Below, one piece after another: positions 38,681 through 50,432 of a DNA stretch of 64,000 nucleotides. Below the pieces are notes generated by a model. That model ran no database searches. It was given only the letters and a program-made list of their open reading frames with translations, and was not told the origin of the DNA. The DNA lies in the NCBI RefSeq assembly GCF_964019385.1, contig NC_088647.1, positions 11,219,227-11,283,226 of the forward strand, read 5' to 3'. The DNA is from Sycon ciliatum. Its lineage: Eukaryota > Porifera > Calcarea > Leucosolenida > Sycettidae. Position numbers and translations under genes: made by a program. Numbering within the stretch: position 1 is the stretch's first letter; each line of letters begins with the position of its first letter.

Positions 38681-39192
38681 TAGGGGTGAAAGTGTGCATG
38701 CAAAACTCGAGTACGAGTACTCTATTTTTTTCCGATCGAGTATTCGAGTATACGACTATTGCCTGCACTGTCACTTTCCCCATTTCCAGCATCACGCCAC
38801 ATGCCACGGTTCACTTGTCCGCATGCACACACATTACGTACATACATGGATCACGTGTTCACGCACTCACGCCCGACCTCAATAACAATAGCCTTGAATA
38901 GGGCACAAATGTGCAGTATTATCAGATGTGATATCAATCATATCAATCATAATATTATCATCGATATGTGACGGTAAAATTCTCACAACAGCCAACCCTA
39001 GAAGGCAACCAAGAGCCACTAGTCAAAAATAAATTGAAACTAAAAGAAGTACACACAATCAGTGATTCTGAGCTCCACTGAGGAGACTAAACGCGTTCAA
39101 ACAGCCAGCTGCTCAGAAGTTAATTAAATAAATGAATAAAGAAAGAAAGAACTGATGGAACATCATGATACGCACTGGCTGCAACTATCTGT
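38681..39192 (-). other. 3' non-coding part of the hAT element
   Basis: These 512 bp lie between the transposase stop and the left terminal repeat. They contain subterminal GAGTA motifs near 38705-38755, an A/T-rich stretch near 38940-39060, and no recognisable gene. I did not find a clear AATAAA signal on the minus strand. Confidence 0.6.
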
Positions 39193-41208
39193 CTACAGGT
39201 CAGGCAAAGGAGGCAAGTCATCGGCTTCTTCCTCTGCAAACCTCTCAAGCCGTGGCATCAACTGCTGGACCGCCACAGGGGCAGCAGTTCTTGCTGCTTG
39301 AAGACCACTGTTTGCATGAAGGAAGACGAGTGCATCAACGTTCTCGTGCGTTAGACTTGCTCGTAGTTTGCTGACAATGATGCCAGCCGCTGAAAATACT
39401 CGCTCCGACGGCACAGAGGTGGCAGGTATGCACAGCACGCGCTTTGCCAACCTTGCCATGGTGGGAAACCTGTCCGCATTCGTCCTCCACCAATCGAGTG
39501 GGTCCACAGATGAGCCTACTTGTTTCTCCGTGAAGAATTGGGTTACCTCCACCTCACCATCCGATGCTGCCGATGAAGTTGTGGATGGCTCGACGCTAGG
39601 GCACGTGAAGAACAACGACATGTCCTCTTCCATAGGTCGCTTGGCAGGTGGCTCCAGAATACATTCGTCATCAGAGCTGCTCCCATCGCTGTCGGCAGTG
39701 ATTTGAGCACACACCCGGCGAACAATCTCTGACTTCAACTCGTCCTTGTCTTCGTCACTGTCCAAGAATCCGAGGCTCCGTGACCTGGGATCCAGTGCTG
39801 CAGATACAGATGGCAGCGAGATTGGGTCAAATGGATCGAGGGAAAACTTCACCTCGATTTCCATCGCCAGTGATTTCCGGAAATCCGCAGCCGATGCCGA
39901 GAGTTCCTCATTCGCAATACGAAGACCACGTAGCAAAGACTTGGCCACCGGCACCACCAACGTCTGTGTACAGTAGGTTTCCCCACCAAGAACAGTGGTA
40001 GCCTTTGCTGGTGCCTCCAGTGCTGCCACTATCTCCTTGGCGAGATTCCACTGGTGGTCCTTCAACTGCAGGTGCCGATGGGAGCTCTTGGTCAGCTCGG
40101 GGTCTTCCAAAACCGCCATGATTGGCAGCCTCAGGTGAATCAGGCGCTGGAGCATCAGAAAGGAGCTGTTCCATCGCGTTGGAACATCCTGAATGACTCG
40201 TAGAGGAGTGCCAGACTTGCTACCTGACGCCATAGCTACTTGCTTCTTGTTGAGCGCCTCTGTGCTCTTGGCACTGTGGCTGAAGTGGCCAACAAGTTGC
40301 CTGGAAGAAGCCAGCAGTTTCGTGACAGGCCTTGATGCTGTTATAGCATGCCTGATGCAGGTTTGCAACCGATGGGCAGCGCAAGCTTGGTAATCCCAGT
40401 GATGTTGGCTGCGAAGAAGTCTGCTCGCTGCCATCTGGTTTGGTGCTTCATCATGGACTAAGCACTGCACAGTGTCATGCGCAATGTTGAATCTGCTAAG
40501 AACTGCTTCTGTGCTGGCAGCAAGGTTTTCCGCTGTGTGACTCCCGTTGAAGCGCTTGGTCTCAAGAACGTGCGACACCAGTTTCCAGTCGTCCGTGACA
40601 TAGTGGCTCGTGTACGTTACAAAGGAGACCACAGCCTTCGATGTCCACGCATCCGTTGTGATAGCAATTGATGTAGCACCTGCTAATTTTGTCACAAGCT
40701 CCTTTCGTGCAGCATCGTGTCGCCGACGCACCATGGATGCGATGGTCGTCCGTGAGGGAACGGTGAATGAAGGTTCCACGAAGGACAGCAATTGCCTGAA
40801 CCCAGGATCGTTTACTATCCCAAGAGGACGCATATCAGCAGTGACCCAGTCGGCGATTAGCCCCCGAATCTGAGTTGACCTGGCCGAATTACAAGTTCTC
40901 TTCGAGTGCGATACTGCAAACGATTCCATTGGCTTTGTCCCAACCGTGGTACGTGTTGCTGCCGCTGCGCTGCGCTCGCTCGGCTCGCTGCCTTTCTCAC
41001 TTTCCCTCTTCTCCTTGTAACTTTGGCATGTTAGCAGATGATTGGACAAGTTCGTTGTACCACCCGTATATTTGTATTTGCCCTGGCAATGTTTGCACAA
41101 GACTTGCTTTGACACAGGTTGGGAGAAGTGGTCCCAGACCTTCGATCTCTGACCGGTCTTTCGTGGTAAGCCAGCTCCGCTTGATGACGATGCTTGTTGC
41201 AACTCCAT
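39193..41208 (-). CDS. hAT-family transposase with BED zinc finger (671 residues)
   Basis: The enzyme would excise and reinsert the element by binding its ends and cutting DNA in the nucleus. Domains in order: a BED zinc finger at about residues 21-65 (KVWDHFSQ; C38, C41, H57, C61); the RNase H-like catalytic core, with D186 in ITTDAWTS and D253 in CLVHDEAPNQ; the hAT CxxH motif C276/H279 in CAAHRLQ; TRWNSSF at 344-350; an acidic spacer around 481-530; and the C-terminal hAT dimerisation region with DWWRTNADRFPTMARLAKR (572-590) and the third catalytic residue, E602, in VPSERVFSAAG. All expected residues are present and the length is normal for the family. The start is the ATG at 41208: an in-frame TGA lies 9 bases upstream, and AAAATGG is a good initiation context. 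No intron is needed. Relatives include ZBED1-like proteins and Ac-type transposases. The shorter frames on the opposite strand are shadows of this gene. Confidence 0.96.
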   Translation of the reverse strand: MELQQASSSSGAGLPRKTGQRSKVWDHFSQPVSKQVLCKHCQGKYKYTGGTTNLSNHLLTCQSYKEKRESEKGSEPSERSAAAATRTTVGTKPMESFAVSHSKRTCNSARSTQIRGLIADWVTADMRPLGIVNDPGFRQLLSFVEPSFTVPSRTTIASMVRRRHDAARKELVTKLAGATSIAITTDAWTSKAVVSFVTYTSHYVTDDWKLVSHVLETKRFNGSHTAENLAASTEAVLSRFNIAHDTVQCLVHDEAPNQMAASRLLRSQHHWDYQACAAHRLQTCIRHAITASRPVTKLLASSRQLVGHFSHSAKSTEALNKKQVAMASGSKSGTPLRVIQDVPTRWNSSFLMLQRLIHLRLPIMAVLEDPELTKSSHRHLQLKDHQWNLAKEIVAALEAPAKATTVLGGETYCTQTLVVPVAKSLLRGLRIANEELSASAADFRKSLAMEIEVKFSLDPFDPISLPSVSAALDPRSRSLGFLDSDEDKDELKSEIVRRVCAQITADSDGSSSDDECILEPPAKRPMEEDMSLFFTCPSVEPSTTSSAASDGEVEVTQFFTEKQVGSSVDPLDWWRTNADRFPTMARLAKRVLCIPATSVPSERVFSAAGIIVSKLRASLTHENVDALVFLHANSGLQAARTAAPVAVQQLMPRLERFAEEEADDLPPLPDL

Positions 41209-41984
41209 TTTTCGTCAGACAACACTACACTTCACTCAAGCCAACTACTGCAAACGAAAATCACTCAACTACGAAAGGAACTCTTGGATGTGACTGCGAG
41301 ACCCACGAAGAAAACTGAAGGAGCAGCGACAGCTAGCACGTCTTCTCCGAGTTTCGCTACACGACTGTATTCACGGAGCCCTTCACATCTTTCGTTATGT
41401 AAACGGCTCCGTAGTACACGATTGACCCCCGCTCGATCCCACGCGCAGGGATTCCTGCTCAGCTCAACCGCGCAAACCGGTACGGTAGCTATCCGTAGTC
41501 GCGTGTACAGGAACTGCTCTCCTCACAACCAAAACAGTTTTCCAGAACCTTTCCAGAACCAAAAGAAGTGCATGCCGCACTGCCCCTGACACTGGAAGCG
41601 AAAAGGTGAGAACTCAAACTGCATGCAGCATAGGACAACTTTGAACTAGGTACGCGGAGCGCCGCACTGACACTTGGCTACATGTACCACCAGACCATTT
41701 GGCAGCCGTATGCGGCATTGCGTGTTACTTTTAGCGAGAGTACGCTAGTAGGTCTACTAGTAGTACTAGTACTCTGCACGCCTTCTGCCAGGTCTGGGCT
41801 GTGCACGTTGTAGGTCTACGAGTATGTGACTTGTGATCATGGTTGTAGACTGCATCCACAACAGTTGTCAACACTGTACATGCATGCATGCATGATCGAG
41901 TACTCGATTTTTTTTCCGAGTACTCGATCGTTCAAAAAAAAGCGATCGAGTACTCGAGTATTCGGTATAATCGTTTCACCCCTA
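41209..41984 (-). promoter_or_regulatory. Upstream and subterminal region of the hAT transposase
   Basis: This 776-bp region between the transposase start and the right end of the element should contain its promoter and transposase-binding sites. No clear TATA box or other promoter element was identified. Seen directly: three copies of the 10-bp palindrome CGAGTACTCG at 41897-41906, 41917-41926 and 41947-41956, and a CTAGTA-rich palindromic tract near 41744-41773. The left end has related motifs (CGAGTACTC at 38714-38722, CGATCGAGTATTCGAG near 38733-38748). Clustered short repeats near the ends are typical of hAT elements, where they are bound by the BED domain. That role is inferred here. 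Confidence 0.55.
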
Positions 41985-44900
41985 CTTTTTGACCATTTGT
42001 GTCCACGTGTCACTTTCAACGTACCTCTCTATAACAAGACCCAGCTGCAATATGAGTGACCGCTTTGATTTGATTTTTGGTTTGGTTGTAGGCCGCTGGC
42101 ACCCGCATTCAATGACGCTGAACATTTGGCACTGCTGCGAATAGTTTAGTCGCAAAGTGAAGAATCACGGGCAAAAAGGCCCAAAACTTCGAGATAGGTT
42201 CTGTTCAGCTTTCAGCAGCCCTGGGCGAGTTGTTTATTGAAATGTGGCATTTTTTCTTGGTGCACTTCCCTATGTCCAGTTATACAACAAGATCAGGGTG
42301 GCGATGGTCAGTTCTTGAGCTTCGAACGGGCAGAAAGGTGAGAAATTGTGGCTTTTTGACCATTTGTGTCCACGTGTCACTTTCAACGTACCTCTCTATA
42401 ACAAGAGCCAGCAGCAATATGAGTGACCGCTTTGATTTGATTTTTGGTTTGCTTGTAGGCCGCTGGCACCCGCATTCAGTGACGCTGAACATTTGGCACT
42501 GCTGCGAATAGTTTAGTCGCAAAGTGAAGAATCACGGGCAAAAAGGCCCAAAACTTCGAGATAGGTTCTGTTCAGCTTTGAGCAGCCCTGGGCGAGTTGT
42601 TTATTGAAATGTGGCATTTTTTCTTGGTGCACTTCTCTATGTCCAGCTATACAACAAAATCAGGGTGGCGATGGTCAGTTCTTGAGCTTCGAACGGGCAG
42701 AAAGGTGAGAAATTGTCGCTTTTTGACCATTTGTGTCCACGTGTCACTTTCAACGTACCTCTCTATAACAAGACCCAGCTGCAATATGAGTGACCGCTTT
42801 GATTTGATTTTTGGTTTGCTTGTAGGCCGCTGGCACCCGCATTCAGTGACGCTGAACATTTGGCATTGCTGCGAATAGTTTAGTCGCAAAGTGAAGAATC
42901 ACGGGCAAAAAGGCCCAAAACTTCGAGATAGGTTCTGTTCAGCTTTGAGCAGCCCTGGGCGAGTTGTTTATTGAAATGTGGCATTTTTTCTTGGTAAACT
43001 TCCCTATGTCCAGAAATACAACAAGATCAGGGTGGCGATGGTCAGTTCTTGAGCTTCGAACGGGCAGAAAGGTGAGAAATTGTCGCTTTTTGACCATTTG
43101 TGTCCACGTACCACTTTCAACGTACCTCTCTATAACAAGACCCAGCTGCAATATGAGTGACCGCTTTGATTTGATTTTTGGTTTGCTTGTAGGCCGCTGG
43201 CACCCGCATTCCGTGACGCTGAACATTTGGCACTGCTGCGAATAGTTTAGTCGCAAAGTGAAGACTCACGGGCAAAAAGGCCCAAAACTTCGAGATAGGT
43301 TCTGTTCAGCTTTGAGCAGCCCTGGGCGAGTTGTTTATTGAAACGTGGCATTTTTTCTTGGTGCACTTCCCTATGTCCAGTTATACAACAAGATCAGGGT
43401 GGCGATGGTCAGTTCTTGAGCTTCGAACGGGCAGAAAGGTGAGAAATTGTCGCTTTTTGACCATTTGTGTCCACGCGTCACTTTCAACGTACCTCTCTAT
43501 AACAAGACCCAGCAGCAATATGAGTGACCGCTTTGATTTTATTTTTGGTTTGCTTGTAGGCCGCTGGCACCCGCATTCAGTGACGCTGAACATTTGGCAC
43601 TGCTGCGAATAGTTTAGTCGCAAAGTGAAGAATCATGGGCAAAAAGGCCCAAAACTTCGAGATAGGTTCTGTTCAGCTTTGAGCAGCCCTGGGCGAGTTG
43701 TTTATTGAAATGTGGCATTTTTTCTTGGTGCGCTTCCCTATGTCTAGCTATACAACAAGATCAGGGTGGCGATGGTCAGTTCTTGAGCTTCGAACGGGCA
43801 GAAAGGTGAGAAATTGTCGCTTTTTGACCATTTGTGTCCACGTGTCACTTTCAACGTACCTCTCTATAACAAGACCCAGCTGCAATATGAGTGACCGCTT
43901 TGATTTGATTTTTGGTTTGCTTGTAGGCCGCTGGCAGCCGCATTCAGTGACGCTGAACATTTGGCACTGCTGCGAATAGTTTAGTCGCAAAGTGAAGAAT
44001 CACGGGCAAAAAGGCCCAAAACTTCGAGATAGGTTCTGTTCAGCTTTGAGCAGCCCTGGGCGAGTTGTTTATTGAAATGTGGCATTTTTTCTTGGTGCAC
44101 TTCTCTATGTCCAGCTATACAACAAAATCAGGGTGGCGATGGTCAGTTCTTGAGCTTCGAACGGGCAGAAAGGTGAGAAATTGTCGCTTTTTGACCATTT
44201 GTGTCCACGTGTCACTTTCAACGTACCTCTCTATAACAAGACCCAGCTGCAATATGAGTGACCGCTTTGATTTGATTTTTGGTTTGCTTGTAGGCCGCTG
44301 GCACCCGCATTCAGTGACGCTGAACATTTGGCATTGCTGCGAATAGTTTAGTCGCAAAGTGAAGAATCACGGGCAAAAAGGCCCAAAACTTCGAGATAGG
44401 TTCTGTTCAGCTTTGAGCAGCCCTGGGCGAGTTGTTTATTGAAATGTGGCATTTTTTCTTGGTAAACTTCCCTATGTCCAGAAATACAACAAGATCAGGG
44501 TGGCGATGGTCAGTTCTTGAGCTTCGAACGGGCAGAAAGGTGAGAAATTGTCGCTTTTTTACCATTTGTGTCCACGTACCACTTTCAACGTACCTCTCTA
44601 TAACAAGACCCAGCTGCAATATGAGTGACCGCTTTGATTTGATTTTTGGTTTGCTTGTAGGCCGCTGGCACCCGCATTCCGTGACGCTGAACATTTGGCA
44701 CTGCTGCGAATAGTTTAGTCGCAAAGTGAAGACTCACGGGCAAAAAGGCCCAAAACTTCGAGATAGGTTCTGTTCAGCTTTGAGCAGCCCTGGGCGAGTT
44801 GTTTATTGAAATGTGGCATTTTTTCTTGGTGCACTTCCCTATGTCCAGTTATACAACAAGATCAGGGTGGCGATGGTCAGTTCTTGAGCTTCGAACGGGC

Positions 44901-47900
44901 AGAAAGGTGAGAAATTGTCGCTTTTTGACCATTTGTGTCCACGCGTCACTTTCAACGTACCTCTCTATAACAAGACCCAGCAGCAATATGAGTGACCGCT
45001 TTGATTTGATTTTTGGTTTGCTTGTAGGCCGCTGGCACCCGCATTCAGTGACGCTGAACATTTGGCACTGCTGCGAATAGTTTAGTCGCAAAGTGAAGAA
45101 TCACGGGCAAAAAGGCCCAAAACTTCGAGATAGGTTCTGTTCAGCTTTGAGCAGCCCTGGGCGAGTTGTTTATTGAAATGTGGCATTTTTTCTTGGTGCG
45201 CTTCCCTATGTCTAGCTATACAACAAGATCAGGGTGGCGATGGTCAGTTCTTGAGCTTCGAACGGGCAGAAAGGTGAGAAATTGTCGCTTTTTGACCATT
45301 TGTGTCCACGTGTCACTTTCAACGTACCTCTCTATAACAAGACCCAGCTGCAATATGAGTGACCGCTTTGATTTGATTTTTGGTTTGCTTGTAGGCCGCT
45401 GGCACCCGCATTCAGTGACGCTGAACATTTGGCACTGCTGCGAATAGTTTAGTCGCAAAGTGAAGAATCACGGGCAAAAAGGCCCAAAACTTCGAGATAG
45501 GTTCTGTTCAGCTTTGAGCAGCCCTGGGCGAGTTGTTTATTGAAATGTGGCATTTTTTCTTGGTGCACTTCCCTATGTCCAGTTATACAACAAGATCAGG
45601 GTGGCGATGGTCAGTTCTTGAGCTTCGAACGGGCAGAAAGGTGAGAAATTGTCGCTTTTTGACCATTTGTGTCCACGCGTCACTTTCAACGTACCTCTCT
45701 ATAACAAGACCCAGCAGCAATATGAGTGACCGCTTTGATTTGATTTTTGGTTTGCTTGTAGGCCGCTGGCACCCGCATTCAGTGACGCTGAACATTTGGC
45801 AATGCTGGGAATAGTTTAGTCGCAAAGTGAAGAATCACGGGCAAAAAGGCCCAAAACTTCGAGATAGGTTCTGTTCAGCTTTGAGCAGCCCTGGGCGAGT
45901 TGTTTATTGAAATGTGGCATTTTTTCTTGGTACACTTCCCTATGTCCAGAAATACAACAAGATCAGGGTGGCGATGGTCAGTTCTTGAGCTTCGAACGGG
46001 CAGAAAGGTGAGAAATTGTCGGCTTTTGACACTTTGTGTCCACGTTTCACTTTCAACGTACCTCTCTATAACAAGACCCAGCTGCAATATGAATGACCGC
46101 TTTGATTTGATTTTTGGTTTGCTTGTAGGCCGCTGGCACCCGCATTCAATGATGCTGAACATTTGGCACTGCTGCGAATAGTTTAGTCGCAAAGTGAAGA
46201 ATCACGGGCAAAAAGGCCCAAAACTTCGAGATAGGTTCTGTTCAGCTTTAAGCAGCCCTGGGCGAGTTGTTTATTGAAATGTGGCATTTTTTCTTGGTGC
46301 ACTTCCCTATGTCCAGCTATCCAACAAGATCAGGGTGGCGATGGTCAGTTCTTGAGCTTCGAACGGGCAGAAAGGTGAGAAATTGTCGCTTTTTGACCAT
46401 TTGTGTCCACGTGTCACTTTCAACGTACCTCTCTATAACAAGACCCAGCTGCAATATGAGTGACCGCTTTGATTTGATTTTTGGTTTGCTTGTAGGCCGC
46501 TGGCACCCGCATTCCGTGACGCTGAACATTTGGCACTGCTGCGAATAGTTTAGTCGCAAAGTGAAGAATCACGGGCAAAAAGGCCCAAAACTTCGAGATA
46601 GGTTCTGTTCAGCTTTAAGCAGCCCTGGGCGACTTGTTTATTGAAATGTGGCATTTTTTCTTGGTGCACTTCCCTATGTCCAGCTATACAACAAGATCAG
46701 GGTGGCGATGGTCAGTTCTTGAGCTTCGAACGGGCAGAAAGGTGAGAAATTGTCGCTTTTTGACCATTTGTGTCCACGTGTCACTTTCAACGTACCTCTC
46801 TATAACAAGACCCAGCTGCAATATGAGTGACCGCTTTGATTTGATTTTTGGTTTGCTTGTAGGCCGCTGGCACCCGCATTCAGTGACGCTGAACATTTGG
46901 CACTGCTGCGAATAGTTTAGTCGCAAAGTGAAGAATCACGGGCAAAAAGGCCCAAAACTTCGAGATAGGTTCTGTTCAGCTTTAAGCAGCCCTGGGCGAG
47001 TTGTTTATTGAAATGTGGCATTTTTTCTTGGTGCACTTCCCTATGTCCAGTTATACAACAAGATCAGGGTGGCGATGGTCAGTTCTTGAGCTTCGAACGG
47101 GCAGAAAGGTGAGAAATTGTCGCTTTTTGACCATTTGTGTCCACGCGTCACTTTCAACGTACCTCTCTATAACAAGAGCCAGCAGCAATATGAGTGACCG
47201 CTTGGATTTGATTTTTGGTTTGCTTGTAGGCCGCTGGCACCCGCATTCAGTGACGCTGAACATTTGGCAATGCTACGAATAATTTAGTCGCAAAGTGAAG
47301 AATCACGGGCAAAAAGGCACAAAACTTCGAGATAGGTTCTGTTCAGCTTTGAGCAGCCCTGGGCGAGTTGTTTATTGAAATGTGGCATTTTTTCTGGGTA
47401 CACTTCCCTATGTCCAGAAATACAACAAGATCAGGGTGGCGATGGTCAGTTTTTGAGCTTCGAACGGGCAGAAAGGTGAGAAATTGTCGCTTTTTGACAC
47501 TTTGTGTCCACGTGTCACTTTCAACGTACCTCTCTATAACAAGACCCAGCTGCAATATGAGTGACCGATTTGATTTGATTTTTGGTTTTCTTGTAGGCCG
47601 CTGGCACCCGCATTCAATGATGCTGAACATTTGGCACTGCTGCGAATAGTTTAGTCGCAAAGTGAAGAATCACGGGCAAAAAGGCCCAAAACTTCGAGAT
47701 AGGTTCTGTTCAGCTTTGAGCAGCCCTGGGCGAGTTGTTTATTGAAATGTGGCATTTTTTCTTGGTGCACTTCCCTGTGTCCAGCTATACAACAAGATCA
47801 GGGTGGCGATGGTCAGTTCTTGAGCTTCGAACGGGCAGAAAGGTGAGAAATTGTCGCTTTTTGACCATTTGTGTCCACGTGTCACTTTCAACGTACCTCT

Positions 47901-50432
47901 CTATAACAAGACCCAGCTGCAATATGAGTGACCGCTTTGATTTGATTTTTGGTTTGCTTGTAGGCCGCTGGCACCCGCATTCAGTGACGCGGAACATTCG
48001 GCACTGCTACGAATAGTTTAGTCGCAAAGTGAAGAATCACGGGCAAAAGGCCCAAAACTTCGAGATAGGTTCTGTTCAGCTTTGAGCAACCCTGGGCGAG
48101 TTGTTTATTGAAATGTGACATATTTTCTTGGTCAACATACCTATGTCCAGCTATACAACAAGATCAGGGTGGCGATTGTCAGTTCTTGAGCTTCGAACGG
48201 GCAGAAAGGTGAGAAATTGTCGCTTTTTGACCATTTGTGTCCAAGTGTCACTTTCAACGTACCTCTCTATAACAAGACCCAGCTGCAATATGAGTGACCG
48301 CTTTGATTTGATTTTTGGTTTGCTTGTAGGCCGCTGGCACCCGCATTCCGTGACGCTGAACATTTGGCACTGCTGCGAATAGTTTAGTCGCAAAGTGAAG
48401 AATCACGGGCAAAAAGGCCCAAAACTTCGAGATAGGTTCTGTTCAGCTTTGAGCAGCCCTGGGCGAGTTGTTTATTGAAATGTGGCATTTTTTCTTGGTA
48501 AACTTCCCTATGTCCAGAAATACAACAAGATCAGGGTGGCGATGGTCAGTTCTTGAGCTTCGAACGGGCAGAAAGGTGAGAAATTGTCGCTTTTTGACCA
48601 TTTGTGTCCACGTGTCACTTTCAACGTACCTCTCTATAACAAGACCCAGCTGCAATAGGAGTGACCGCTTTGATTTGATTTTTGGTTTGGTTGTAGGCCG
48701 CTGGCACCCGCATTCAATGACGCTGAACATTTGGCACTGCTGCGAATAGTTTAGTCGCAAAGTGAAGAATCACGGGCAAAAAGGCCCAAAACTTCGAGAT
48801 AGGTTCTGTTCAGCTTTGAGCAGCCCTGGGCGAGTTGTTTATTGAAATGTGGCATTTTTTCTTGGTGCACTTCCCTATGTCCAGTTATACAACAAGATCA
48901 GGGTGGCGATGGTCAGTTCTTGAGCTTCGAACGGGCAGAAAGGTGAGAAATTGTCGCTTTTTGACCATTTGTGTCCACGTGTCACTTTCAACGTACCTCT
49001 CTATAACAAGACCCAGCTGCAATAGGAGTGACCGCTTTGATTTGATTTTTGGTTTGGTTGTAGGCCGCTGGCACCCGCATTCAATGACGCTGAACATTTG
49101 GCACTGCTGCGAATAGTTTAGTCGCAAAGTGAAGAATCACGGGCAAAAAGGCCCAAAACTTCGAGATAGGTTCTGTTCAGCTTTGAGCAGCCCTGGGCGA
49201 GTTGTTTATTGAAATGTGGCATTTTTTCTTGGTGCACTTCCCTATGTCCAGTTATACAACAAGATCAGGGTGGCGATGGTCAGTTCTTGAGCTTCGAACG
49301 GGCAGAAAGGTGAGAAATTGTCGCTTTTTGACCATTTGTGTCCACGCGTCACTTTCAACGTACCTCTCTATAACAAGAGGCAGCTGCAATAGGAGTGACC
49401 GCTTTGATTTGATTTTTGGTTTGCTTGTAGGCCGCTGGCACCCGCATTCAGTGACGCTGAACATTTGGCACTGCTGCGAATAGTTTAGTCGCAAAGTGAA
49501 GAATCACGGGCAAAAAGGCCCAAAACTTCGAGATAGGTTCTGTTCAGCTTTGAGCAGCCCTGGGCGAGTTGTTTACTGAAATGTGGCATTTTTTCTTGGT
49601 GCACTTCCCTATGTCCAGTTATACAACAAGATCAGGGTGGCGATGGTCAGTTCTTGAGCTTCGAACGGGCAGAAAGGTGAGAAATTGTCGCTTTTTGACC
49701 ATTTGTGTCCACGCGTCACTTTCAACGTACCTCTCTATAACAAGAGCCAGCAGCAATATGAGTGACCGCTTTGATTTTATTTTTGGTTTGCTTGTAGGCC
49801 GCTGGCACCCGCATTCAGTGACGCTGAACATTTGGCAATGCTGCGAATAGTTTAGTCGCAAAGTGAAGAATCACGGGCAAAAAGGCCCAAAACTTCGAGA
49901 TAGGTTCTGTTCAGCTTTGAGCAGCCCTGGGCGAGTTGTTTATTGAAATGTGGCATTTTTTCTAGGTGCACTTCTCTATGTCCAGCTATACAACAAAATC
50001 AGGGTGGCGATGGTCAGTTCTTGAGCTTCGAACGGGCAGAAAGGTGAGAAATTGTCGCTTTTTGACACTTTGTGTCCACGTTTCACTTTCAACGTACCTC
50101 TCTATAACAAGACCCAGCTGCAATATGAGTGACCGATTTGATTTGATTTTTGGTTTTCTTGTAGGCCGCTGGCACCCGCATTCAATAATGCTGAACATTT
50201 GGCACTGCTGCGAATAGTTTAGTCGCAAAGTGAAGAATCACGGGCAAAAAGGCCCAAAACTTCGAGATAGGTTCTGTTCAGCTTTGAGCAGCCCTGGGCG
50301 AGTTGTTTATTGAAATGTGGCATTTTTTCTTGGTGCACTTCCCTATGTCCAGCTATACAACAAGATCAGGGTGGCGATGGTCAGTTCTTGAGCTTCGAAC
50401 GGGCAGAAAGGTGAGAAATTGTCGCTTTTTGA
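41985..50432 (+). repeat. Satellite array block 5
   Basis: Monomers resume in register after the hAT target duplication. The block includes the four-monomer duplication at 42.6-45.5 kb and, from about 46.6 kb, the first copy of the 11,186-bp higher-order unit. It ends at CGCTTTTTGA, where the 539-bp MITE is inserted. No gene is supported. Confidence 0.96.
42560..45510 (+). repeat. Four-monomer tandem duplication, offset 1,468 bp
   Basis: About 42560-44030 is followed by a copy to about 45500. Shared private variants are CAACAAAATCAGGG (42652/44120), GTCCACGTACCACTTTC (43103/44571), GAAGACTCACGGGC (43260/44728), and GGTGCGCTTCCCTATGTCTAG (43727/45195; the last base of this string is at the limit of the comparison). 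A few differences have built up, for example CTTTTTTACC near 44555 and CATGGGC near 43634. Confidence 0.85.

Larger units (their letters stand above)
38681..41984 (-). mobile_element. 3,304-bp autonomous hAT transposon
   Basis: The element is flanked by an 8-bp target duplication, CTTTTTGA, at 38673-38680 and 41985-41992. Short terminal inverted repeats, TAGGGGTGAAA and its complement, lie at 38681-38691 and 41974-41984 (11 bp). It contains a single long reading frame on the minus strand, the transposase. Subterminal motifs related to CGAGTACTCG lie within 90 bp of both ends and are clear palindromes at the transposase-5' side. Length, ends, target duplication and content all agree with a complete hAT element of the ZBED/Ac type. 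With an intact frame and perfect flanks it looks young and possibly still active. Confidence 0.95.

Noticed and set aside
39368-41318. Several plus-strand frames of 60-147 residues across the hAT element
   Set aside because: They overlap the long transposase frame on the other strand or its upstream region, and they have no domain.
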